Assembly (NCBI RefSeq): GCF_021869535.1
Contig: NW_026262712.1
Location: 50,078,884 to 50,142,883 of the forward strand
Source: Mytilus californianus
Taxonomy: Eukaryota > Mollusca > Bivalvia > Mytilida > Mytilidae
DNA: 64,000 nucleotides
Direction: 5' to 3'
Both the position numbers and the translations under genes were made by a program. Under the pieces are notes generated by a model. It was not told the DNA's origin. It worked only from the letters and a program-made list of their open reading frames with translations, and made no database searches. This document shows positions 46,981 to 56,790 of the stretch, one piece after another. Every line of letters begins with the position of its first letter. Position 1 is the first letter of the stretch.

Positions 46981-47814
46981 TGTTGTGTACAAGTTATCAT
47001 TTTGTACAAATTATAATTTGTACAAAAAAATTGTACAAATTATAATTTGTATTTTGACTTTGTATAAATTATAATTTGTACAAAAAGCGCTTGTACAAAT
47101 TACAACTTGTACAAAATTTGACTAATATTCACTTATAACTTGAACAATAATTTATTAATTTATAGGGATGTCAAGTTGGTTCAATATTCAACATTCAACA
47201 TTCAACATTCAATTTTTTTTTTTTTTTTTTTTTTTTGGGGGGGGGGGGGGGGGGGAGTGTTTCATTCATTTTCAACATTCAACATTCGATTTCAACATTC
47301 AACATTCAAATTTTTTTTTTTTGTTAAACTTTTTTCAAATTTTTTTTCATTTTTTTTTTTTTTTTTTTTTCAACTTTCGATTTTCAACATTCAACATTCG
47401 TTTTTAACATTCAACATTCGTTTTCAACATTCGATTTTCAACTTTCAACATTCGTTTTCAACATTCAACATTCGTTTTCAACATTCGATTTTCAATATTC
47501 AACATTCGTTTTCAACATTCAACATTCGTTTTCAACATTCAACATTCAACATTCATTTTCAACATTCGATTTTCAACTTTCAACATTCGTTTTCAACATT
47601 CAACATTCGTTTTCAACATTCAACATTTGTTTTCAACATTCGATTTTCAATATTCAACTATGCAGTACCCAAATTCTCCATATTAAATAATTACACCTAA
47701 GAAATTCGAGGATCAGTTGGGGCACGATCATACTGAGGAATTCATGATCCCCCACAGCAAGTTCTGATAATTTTCAAATTATAATTTGTACAAAATGATA
47801 ACTTGTACACAACA
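46981..47814. mobile_element. MITE Y with perfect 40-bp inverted repeats
   Basis: The first 40 bases (starting TGTTGTGTACAAGTTATCAT) and the last 40 are exact reverse complements. TATA flanks both sides and may be the duplication. Just inside the left end, the palindromic word ACAAATTATAATTTGT is repeated. The core is a minisatellite (see 47175-47660). No transposase is present. Confidence 0.9.
47175..47660. repeat. TTCAACATTC minisatellite with poly-T/poly-G tract
   Basis: Irregular repeats of TTCAACATTC and its variants, with insertions of TTTT, fill this stretch. A run of about 20 T followed by about 20 G lies at 47213-47256, and further T runs occur at 47309-47370. The open frames across it (47140-47700 and 47168-47407) encode only repeats such as FNIQHSFSTFNIRFQHS and are not genes. 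The homopolymers may be unreliable in the assembly. Confidence 0.85.
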
Positions 47815-48104
47815 TATACATCCCCAAAAAAACCATTCGAAAAGAATACAAATTTATTTATGTTTTGATTTGTTGATTACAAAATCGATGATCTATTTAT
47901 TACAAGATCCAATTCGAAATTCGCATCACACACCAATTATTTTTTACACTATTATTTTAAAGAGCACATGCATATATAGGAAATGTGTCAAAACGAACTT
48001 GAGATCAAAGAACCCAAGCTGTGTGCGAAACAAAAATCCCTTGTATGTCTTACAATTCGTACATCGTTGTTTTTACTCATTCCAAGATGACTAGTTCATT
48101 TTAA

Positions 48105-48427
48105 AGAACTTTGTTAAATTTTAAATTAAAAAAATTAAATGAAAGGGGAAGACATCTTAACATTCCTAGAGAGGAAAGATACTGTCCTGTCTGTAATAAT
48201 GAGGAAATTAAAGAAGAACAACATTTCTTATTACAATGTAATAGATTTACATCAAAACGAGAAATATTAGAAAATAAAATAAATGCTATATATTTAAAAT
48301 ACAGCGTAACATTAACACTGATGAAAAAATATCTCTATTGGTAAACAATAGCTCAGCATTATTACTTAGACTGTCTTCCTCTTTCATATCAGAGTGTCTA
48401 AATATTAGGAATAGTGAACTAATATGA
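48105..48427 (+). pseudogene. LINE tail fragment (C-terminal CxxC/HFLLxC motif)
   Basis: RGRHLNIPREERYCPVCNNE followed by EEQHFLLQCNRFTSKRE matches the zinc-knuckle-like C-terminus typical of several LINE reverse transcriptases. After about 48300 the protein continues in another frame (TDEKISLLVNNSSALLLRL), so a frameshift is present. It is a remnant inside insertion X. Confidence 0.7.
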
Positions 48428-49367
48428 TACATCAATATGTAACTTTTCATTCTATCATGATATATTAACATGTAACTTTTCATTCTATCGTGTCAATTAA
48501 TATAATTATATATATGCAATAGGTCTTAACCATTTATTGTTAATAAGTTTGTGCCAATAAAATATTTGTATTTGTATTTTTATTTTAAAAACAAATATGT
48601 TACTTTCATTATTAATTCAACAAAGACAATTAATACAAAAATAAATGAGCTCAAAGACATCATAATTATACCTAATCAGCATTCTAAATTACAATCAACA
48701 GCCATTAAAAATGATTCTAAATAAAACAAAATTAACGTAAGAATGAAGTCCATTAATGCTAAAAAAAAAAAAACCATAAGTTTTTTAATATTGCCATGTT
48801 TTTTCATAATTTCGAGAATATATTTTTTTCTAATTCTGATCATATAAATATCTGAATATGTTTATCAAATCTTAAAATACCACTATATTATCTTTTTTTA
48901 AAGTAGGGCGAACGAACCCAGGGCGAACGGACTATATGGGCGAACGGACTCAGGGCGAACGGACCCAGGGCGAAGATGTAATCAGGGCGAACGGACCCGA
49001 TACCCATAAAAAGATGTAGCGGGTTTAACCATGTTTATGAGCACTCAACCCTTCCTACCTGGGACAGTCGTGTGACAGGACAAACTAAGAACAAATTGTT
49101 AAAATCAGTAGCAATTGACATTACTAAAAAGATCGGCACGAGACACAAAAACAACTAACATTAAAATATACCAGACCCAAAGCACCGAAATAAAGAGTAC
49201 TCGCAGTTGCTGAAAGCTAGTACAAAGCAAATTACAATTAATAAAAATATCATGGTCTCCCAGACTTAAACATTAATCAGTACACATCCAACTTGTGAAG
49301 AATGGAAAACCCTTGAAGACCGGAGAAAAGCAGCAAGACTCGCAATGATGTATAAACTGGGAAGGTC

Positions 49368-49989
49368 TATTAACAGGACAGATAAAACCAGGACAGTTAT
49401 TTTTGATACATTTTCATCTGTAACTTTTGTTTTAACCACCATATTGTTAACATTTATAAATTGTAAAATAAAGAACAGGGTATTTACTTAGTAAGGACAG
49501 TTAAATTTTAAGAAAAAAATGGCTGAAATTGCCGAGAAAAATTTACTGATAATTGAAATAATTTCTCCAAAACAACTGTCTGGCATAATATTTTTGTGCG
49601 GTTATAAAGTTTAAGGAATAATCATTCCAAAAATCTATAATTCAATATTTATTTCGTCTTTAAAAGGTAAAAAAATCTGCCAGGACAGTAGCCTATTACG
49701 TTAGAAATTTTGTTGAAATTAGCTCAAAATCAAAATATAAAGTTAAATATCTTCTTCAAAATGAATGTCTGGTAAGCAAATTTTGGCTCATTGGAAAGTT
49801 TAAAATATAAGCTTTAAGAAAATATAAAAAAATGTGGACTTTTATTTCATTAACACAAAAAAAATCTGCCTGTTCTTTATTATACAATTTAAATTTAAAC
49901 AATATGTTGAGTAAAACAAAAGTTACAGATAAAAACGTATCGAAAATAACTGTCCTGGTTTTATCTGTCCTGTTTTTAGACCTTCCCGT
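49368..49989. mobile_element. MITE with about 120-bp inverted ends
   Basis: The left end begins GGGAAGGTCTATTAACAGGA and the right end finishes TCCTGTTTTTAGACCTTCCC. Inward the arms stay complementary for about 120 bases with scattered mismatches, including ACAAAAGTTACAG against CTGTAACTTTTGT. GTATAAA on both sides is a candidate 7-bp duplication. The interior is non-coding. Confidence 0.8.
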
Positions 49990-49996
49990 ATAAAAA

Positions 49997-50800
49997 AAAT
50001 TGAGAATGGAAATGGGGAATGTGTCAAAGAGACAACAACCCGACCATAGAGCAGACAACAGCCGAAGGCCACCAATGGGTCTTCAATGCAGCGAGAAACT
50101 CCCGCACCCGGAGGCGTCCTTCAGCTGGCCCCTAAACAAATATGTATACTAGTTCAGTGATAATGGACGTCATACTAAACTCCGGCCAAATTATACACAG
50201 GAAACTAAAATTAAAAATGATACAAGACTAACAAAAGCCAGAGGCTCCTGACTTGGGACAGGCGCAAAAATGCGGCGGGGTTAAACATGTTTTTTGAGAT
50301 CTCAACCCTCCCCCTATACCTCTAGCCAATGTAGAAAAAACAAACGCACAACAGTACGCACAGTAAAACTCAGTTTAAGAGAAGTCCGAGTCCGATGTCA
50401 GAATGGGAAACAAAAGAAAATAAACAAAATGACAATAATACATAAATAACAACAGACTACTAGCAGTTAATGACATGCCAGCTCCAGACCTCAATTAAAC
50501 TGATTGAAAGATTATGTCTTCATCATATGAATATCAGGCACAATCCCTCCTGTTAGGGGTTTAGTATTATACCGTCATAAAATATATGAGAAGAACATAA
50601 CCCGTGTCATGCCAACAACTGGTTTTAGAATAAATGTATTTAATTCCGATGCAAAGACCCTATAAGTGAATCAATATTAAAGCCAAAATATGCAATCTAT
50701 AATGACCTGACAACAGTATTGTAACTGTATCCCTTTTTTAATAAGTCTGTTTAAAGGTTTTGTTAGCTTTTGAGGCGAATACTGACATTTTTGTGCTTTG
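49997..50800 (-). pseudogene. Penelope-like fragment, 3' tail and last codons
   Basis: Nearly identical over its length to 34963-35760 in the same orientation, differing by a handful of substitutions and a few bases. Only about the last 55 codons of the reverse transcriptase remain, so it is a strongly 5'-truncated insertion inside the LINE tail. Confidence 0.85.
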
Positions 50801-51189
50801 CAAACGGGATGGTAAATGTAAATACAGAAGACACGCTCATTCCACCAGACAGAATATCCCGTAACTTAAACAGCAATGGTTTCACAATACCAATACGTAG
50901 AACAGAAGTGAGGAAAGAATCGTTCTATCCAAGAACAATAAGGGACTGGAACGCACTACCACTCACCACCACCAGTGCAGGTAGTCTTGAAAGTTTCAAG
51001 ACTCACCTACATGAGACGATTTAGACCACCGTCCAGGATGTTTTTAACCTCACTGTATATAAAATGTACAGCACAAAAATTTTCACATATTTTTATCTAA
51101 AACATTTACATGCGCATCAAAAAGTGGCAAAATAATCAGTTTATTGATGGTGGCCGCAAAATGGTAGAAGTAGAAGTAGAACGTATTTA

Positions 51190-52015
51190 AAGAGCACATC
51201 ACTGTCGAAAAGGGGAAAATTAACAATCAGGAACGAAAAATCACTTCTTTTGTCGTAAATGCTTGTTTATAGTTTCCCGTTAGCCTGGGGTCCTGGCTAA
51301 TCTTGTCAGTATAGCCCCTTGCGACGCGCAGCTAGATCGGGCCTGGATGCCAGGCTAAGTTTCCCGTGTGAAACTGATATATCCAAATCTAGAAAAGGAC
51401 AAGTATTACAGAATAAGATTTATTCAAAGTAAGTTCCTGGTGGTAAATTTCTGCAGTAAACTTAAGATATATTAAATTACTAGTATATAAAGCAAAATAT
51501 CATCAAGGTAACGCGCGCGCGCGTACGGTAAATGTTTTAAAATTTTATCAATTTAATGTAATTCAGACGGATCTTTACTTTGGCCATAAACTGTGATTTA
51601 TAACAATACATGAAAAAGTCCGATAATAAAGGGGCAGTTTGTGTCTATATGAATACCTACAACCTGTCAGTAAACTTTATTGCAGAAACTTACAAAGGTG
51701 TTGCCAAGAAGAAAATTTAAAGCTTTAATCATCTCATCACAGTTCCATTACGTATATCTAGCATGTTTCCCTTTTTCATCACAGAAGTAGTCCTTTTGTG
51801 GTTTGCAGCAAATAAATCTGAAACCAGATTTTTCAAAGGATAATTTAATTAAATAAGAGAATTTCTGTTTGATAACATTGTGTGGTAGTGTAATGTACCG
51901 GCGTAAAAAAATATAACTGTCAATTGAATTGAAAGGACAACCAAAAGCAAGTAATTTATCCAAAACATCCAAAGATACCCCCAAAATAGCTAATTCCATC
52001 ATTTTCATATATATT
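51190..52015 (-). pseudogene. Second-subfamily Penelope-like RT remnant
   Basis: On the minus strand, SLDVLDKLLAFGCPFNSIDS with an ITLPHNVIKQKFSYLIKLSF stretch (51800-51960) and, further on, SIYDKRSDFSFLIVNFPLF (about 51200-51280) parallel the intact reverse transcriptase at 35600-36739 but at clearly lower similarity. Stops and shifts separate the pieces. A 77-bp insertion (51281-51357) sits inside it. Confidence 0.7.
51281..51357. mobile_element. 77-bp micro-MITE with 10-bp duplication
   Basis: AGTTTCCCGT occurs at 51271-51280 and again at 51358-51367. The 77 bases between begin TAGCCTGG and end CCAGGCTA, an 8-bp inverted repeat. The insertion splits the remnant reverse transcriptase between GISVSHGK-like and LYTSIYDKR-like codons, so the empty site is clear. 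Confidence 0.8.
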
Positions 52016-52510
52016 ATTACAAATATTATAAAACAAATAACTAGTTCCTTAATCGAAGTTACTGTAAGAGAACTAGTTTACACTTCAGAAAGATAAGGCT
52101 TACTTACTTTAAAATGAGATAAAACGAAATTTGAACGGGATTTTATGTAGTTTAGTAAGCTAATACATAGCAGGTACTTTTAAATTTTTAGAAGAGCCCT
52201 TAACATGCTAAATGTCAGCTGCGGTACTGACATTATTATTTACTATTTGACTCTCTGTGAAGCACACAGCCTTGAATGCAGATGAATGTATAATTTCATT
52301 CACATAGTATACAAAATTACTTCTGTCACCCAATAGAATCAAAACTATTTGAACAATACTAGTAGGCACAGATAATCACAGTACAGAGTCACCAAAGAGA
52401 ATCACAACATGTTGAACAGTCACCAAAGACATATTCAACATATAGAAATATAGAACAGTCGAAACGAAAATTTCGACACATTCAACAATCCCCAAAGACA
52501 TATTCAACAT
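52016..52510. other. No gene recognised
   Basis: AT-rich sequence with a loose recurrence of ATTCAACA, CACCAAAGA and GAACAGTC words at 52380-52510. No coding frame or element boundary is supported. Confidence 0.4.
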
Positions 52511-53492
52511 AAACTGTTATTACAGAGATATGTCTCGCCTTTTTGTAATTTTGATAATGCAAATGTTGAAATTAAAATAGCAATACTTTAACATGTAAGT
52601 TATGCAAATATTCAAAGTCGATGAACCATGACTGAAGGTACATGGCTAAACAATCTCCATGGAATGAGATGTGACAATGCTAATACAACTGCATACAAAA
52701 TACTATTGACTTATTATAAGTCGTTCCCTTTAAACAAACCTAAACACAAACATTAACTTGTAAACTATGTAAAAGTTTCAAAGTCAATGAACCATGATCA
52801 GGGGTGGGGCTATATAATCTCCATGGAAACGATACTTGTAAATGCCAATAAATTTGCATACCAAATATCATTAACTTAACATTAGCAGTTCATCTTAAAC
52901 TGATCTAATCACAAACTAATACATGTAAACTAAGCAAAAGTTTCAAAGTAAATAGACCATGACTGAGGGGGCGGGGCCAAACATTCTCCATGGAAATGAG
53001 ATGTGCTAATGCTTATACAACTGACCACCAATTAAGATTGGCCTACCACTAATGGTTCCCCTTGAACTGACCTAATCACAAACTTATACATGTTAACTTA
53101 GCAAAATTTTCAAAGTCTATAGACCATGACTAAGGGGGTTAGCCAAATAATCTCCATGGAAATGAGATATGTCAATGCTTATACAACTGCATACCAAATA
53201 TCATTGACCTACCACTAGTGGTTCCCCATAAATTGACCTAATCACAAACTAATACATGTAAACTATAAAAAGTTTCAAAGTCAATAGACCTTGACTGAGG
53301 GGGCAGGGCCAAATAATCTCCATGGTAATGAGATGTGCAAATGCTAATACAACTGCATACCAAATATCATTGACCTACCACTAGTGGTTCACCATGAACT
53401 AGACCTAATCAAAAACTAATACATTGTTGACGCCGCTGTCGCCGGAAACAGCATACCTATGTCTCGCTTTTTGACTCCGTCAAGGCGAGACA
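52511..53492 (+). mobile_element. Repeat element family C, copy 1
   Basis: It starts near ACAGAGATATGTCTCGCC and ends in the hairpin GTCTCGCTTTTTGACTCCGT plus CAAGGCGAGAC, whose outer and inner arms both pair. The core is a tandem series of roughly 170-bp units with phrases AACTAATACATGTAAACTA, CAATAGACCATGACT, AATCTCCATGGAAATGAGAT and CCTACCACTAGTGGTTC. There is no coding capacity. Confidence 0.8.
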
Positions 53493-54111
53493 ATATATTA
53501 CAGTCAAACAGAAAATTTAAATATGTTACACAGTCACCTTAGGTATTTCGTACATAATTCAGCATAAACTTTTAATCAAACAGGAAAAATTGAGTTCTGA
53601 AAAAAAATGGACTATTTTATTATTTTTATTTCACTCCATGTTTTGACATGCAGGGGAAACTGGAGTTGTAATACAAGATTGGAACCTTCAGTCAACATAG
53701 AAAATGTCAAAGTGTTGCAATTTTACAAAAGAAAAACTGATTACTAATATTATAAAAAACAATGAGATGTGGTATGATTGCCAATGAGACAACTATCCAC
53801 CAAAGTTCAAATGAAATGGATGTAAGCAATAATAGGCAACTGTACGGCCTTCAACAATGAGAAAAACCTATACTGTATAGATGGTTATAAAAGGCCCCAC
53901 ATGAAAGATTTGAAACAATTCAATTGAGAAAACCACTGAACTACAGGCTCCTGACTTGGGACAGGCACATAAAGAATGTGGTGGGGTTAAACATGTTTGT
54001 GAGCGATCAACCCTCCCCCTAACCTAAGACAGTGGTTTTACAGCACAACATAAGAAAAAACCTTAAAAATCGGTTGAAAATGGCTTGATACAAAGCAGAA
54101 AAATATTTAAC

Positions 54112-55390
54112 AAAACTGTTATCACAGAGATATGTCTCGCCTTTTTGTAATTTTGATAGTGCAAATGTTGAAATTAAAATAGCAATACTTTAACATGTAA
54201 GTTATGCAAATATTCAAAGTCAATGAACCATGATTGAAGGTACATGACTAAACAATCTCCATTGAAATGAGATGTGCCAATGCTAATACAACTGCATACC
54301 AAATACCATTGACTAATTAAGTCAAGCCCTTTAAACAAGCCTAAACACATACATTAACTTGTAAACTATGTAAATGTTTCAAAGTCAATGAACCATGATG
54401 AGGGTGTGGTGCTATATAATCTCCATGGAAACGATACTTGCAAATGCCAATAAATTTGCATACCAAATATCATTGACTTAACAATAGCAGTTCATCTTAA
54501 ACTGATCTAATCACAAACTAACACATGTAAACTAAGCAAAATTTTCAAAGTCAATAGACCATGACTAAGGGGGCGGAGCCAAATTTTCTCCATGGGTCTC
54601 CATGGAAATGAGATGTGCTAATGCTTACACAACTGCATACCAAATATCATTAACTTACCACTAATGATTCCCCTTAAACTGACCTAATCACAAACTAATA
54701 CATGTAAACTAAGCAAAAGTTTCAAAGTCAATAGACCATGACTAAGGAGCGTGGCCAAATAATCTCCATTGAAATGAGATATGCCAATGATTATACAACT
54801 ACATACCAAATATCATTGACCTACCACTAGTGGTTCCCCCTAAACTGACCTAATCACAAACTAATACATTGTTCTCCATGGAAATGAGATGTGCTAATGC
54901 TTATACAACTGAATACCAATTAACATTGGCCTACCACTAATGGTTCCCCTTGAAATGACCTAATCACAAACTAATATGTAAACTAAGCAAAATTTTCAAA
55001 GTCAATAGACCATGACTAAGGGGGCGGAGCCAAATTTTCTCCATGGGTCTCCATGGAAATGAGATGTGCTAATGCTTACACAACTGCATACCAAATATCA
55101 TTGACTTACCACTAATGATTCCCCTTAAACTGACCTAATCACAAACTAATACATGTAAACTAAGCAAAAGTTTCAAAGTCAATAGACCATGACTAAGGAG
55201 CGTGGCCAAATAATCTCCATGGAAATGAGATATGCCAATGATTATACAACTACATACCAAATATCATTGACCTACCACTAGTGGTTCCCCCTAAACTGAC
55301 CTAATCACAAACTAATACATTGTTAACACCGACGCCGACAAGGGAAACAGCATACCTAAGTCTCGCTTTTTGACTCCGTCAAGGCGAGAC
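54112..55390 (+). mobile_element. Repeat element family C, copy 2
   Basis: Same ends and 3' hairpin as copy 1, with more core units. A block of the core is duplicated within it (about 54540-54860 and 55000-55310 are close to identical, including the doubled phrase CTCCATGGGTCTCCATGGAA), so the array expanded recently by unequal exchange or slippage. Confidence 0.8.
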
Positions 55391-55526
55391 AAAAACCACA
55401 GCCCAGACTTGGCAGGGTTTTTATCCATCCCTCATCCCTAACAACAAAAAAGACATTAAGTACAGATTAAGAGTACTCGCAGCTTACTAACAGCTTGTTC
55501 AAAGCCAATTACAACTAATAAAAACA

Positions 55527-56720
55527 AGAGTGTACACGCTGAAATGTCTTGCCTGCTTTACTGACTATTGATTTTATGTTGATAGTCCTAAATATAAAGC
55601 TTTACTACAAGTATCACATAAACTTAACATTATCAAAGAAAATTAGGTCAAGGTCAGATAAACCAAACTGGAAATACATGTACACCTTACAATCATTCCA
55701 TACACCAAATATAGTTGACCTATTGCTTATAGTTTCTAAGAAACAAACTTAACCAGGAAAAATTTAAAATTGACCAATGAACCATGAAAATGAGGTCAAG
55801 GTCAGATGAACCATGCCTGACAGACATGTAGACCTTACAGGCAATCTATGCATTTAATACAGTTTACCTATTGCTTATAGTTTCTAAGAAACAAACTTAA
55901 CCATGAAAACTTTACATTGAACAATGTATCATGAAAATGAGGTAAAGGTCAGATGATACCTGCCAGACAGACATATACACCTTTCAATCATTCCATACAC
56001 CAAACATAGTTTACCTATTTCTTATAGTATAAGCAAAATCGAACAAAATACAAAAACTTAACAGTGAGCAATGAAATATGAAAATAAGGTCAAGGTCATA
56101 TAAAACCTGTCAGTCTGAAATGTACATCGTAAATTATTTCCATACACCAAATATAGTTGACCAGAAAAACAGACCAAAACACAAAAACATAATTTTAACC
56201 ACTAAACAATGAAAATGAGGTCAAGGTCAGATGACACCTGCCAGTTGGACACCTTAAAATCATTTCATACAACAAATATAGTAGACCTATTGCTTAAAGT
56301 ATCTGATATTTGGACTTGACCATGAAAACTTAATCTTGTTCACTGATCCATGAAATGAGGTTGAGGTCAGATGAAAACTAGCTGACAGGCATGGGGATCT
56401 TGCAAGGTACGCACATACTAAATAATAGTTATCCTATTACTCATAATAAGAGAGAAATTGACATTACAAAAAATCTTTAAAATCTTTTTTATCAAGTAGT
56501 AACTGAACCATGAAAATGAGGTCAAGGACAAAGGACATATAACAGATGGAAACTTCATAACATAAGGCATCTATATACAAAGTATGAAGCATCCAGGTCT
56601 TCTACCTTCTGCAATATGAAGGATTTAAATAGTAAGTAAACGACGTCATCCCAATCGCCGTGCCGTTGCTGCCATTAGATCAATATCCCTATGTCAAGGT
56701 TTCTGCGACAGGAGTCTCAG
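55527..56720 (+). repeat. Repeat element family D (about 145-bp tandem units)
   Basis: About seven degenerate units carry AACCATGAAAATGAGGTCAA, GGTCAGATGA, CATACACCAAATATAG and TTGCTTATAGTTTCTAAGAA. The left edge is near AAGAGTGTACACGCTGAAAT and the right edge near TCTCAGGCTCAACAAAAATC. The open frame 55549-55752 is within the first unit and is not a gene. Confidence 0.75.
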
Positions 56721-56790
56721 GCTCAACAAAAATCATGTATGTAAGACTAAATTATCAATCATTACACATCCTACATCCAACTGTTTTTAA

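Larger units (their letters stand above)
46833..49004. mobile_element. Insertion X (2.17 kb), CATAAA duplication
   Basis: CATAAA lies at 46827-46832 and at 49005-49010. The ends contain inverted copies of GGGTCYGTTCGCCCT and then short tandem series of that word: forward at 46842-46950 and reversed at 48904-48998. The interior contains nested MITE Y and a LINE tail fragment. I cannot assign the element to a known superfamily. Confidence 0.7.
46556..49295 (+). repeat. Family G repeat, split by a 2.2-kb insertion
   Basis: The left part (46556-46832) begins GAGATGTGGTATGATTGCC and runs to GACTTGGGACAGGCACATAA. The right part (49011-49295) resumes with GTAGCGGGTTTAACCATGTT and ends near CAGTACACATCCAAC. 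The join, compared with the same family at 53757, shows the copy was intact before insertion X. Confidence 0.8.
49300..51024 (+). pseudogene. LINE tail, split by a MITE and a Penelope-like copy
   Basis: The left piece (49300-49365) encodes EEWKTLEDRRKAARLAMMYK. The right piece (about 50800-51024) encodes ANGMVNVNTEDTLIPPDRIS onward to FYPRTIRDWNALPL and a TAG. These are consecutive parts of a common LINE C-terminus (pattern L-x-x-RR-x-x-AR-x-x-x-MYK-x-x-NG). Between them sit the MITE at 49368-49989 and the Penelope-like fragment at 49997-50800. Confidence 0.75.
53757..56790 (+). repeat. Family G repeat, split by elements C and D
   Basis: G sequence runs from 53757 (AATGAGATGTGGTATGATTG) to about 54111, resumes at 55391-55525 (AGAGTACTCGCAGC, ACAGCTTGTTCAAAGCCAAT) and again at about 56720-56790 (ATCATGTATGTAAGACT, TACACATCCTACATCCAAC). 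The pieces are colinear with the copy at 46556-49295, so C and D were inserted into one G copy. Confidence 0.75.

Noticed and set aside
47140..47700. A 186-codon open frame encoding FNIQHS repeats
   Set aside because: It is a translation of the minisatellite and homopolymer runs inside a MITE. All frames here are open for the same reason, and there is no start context or domain.
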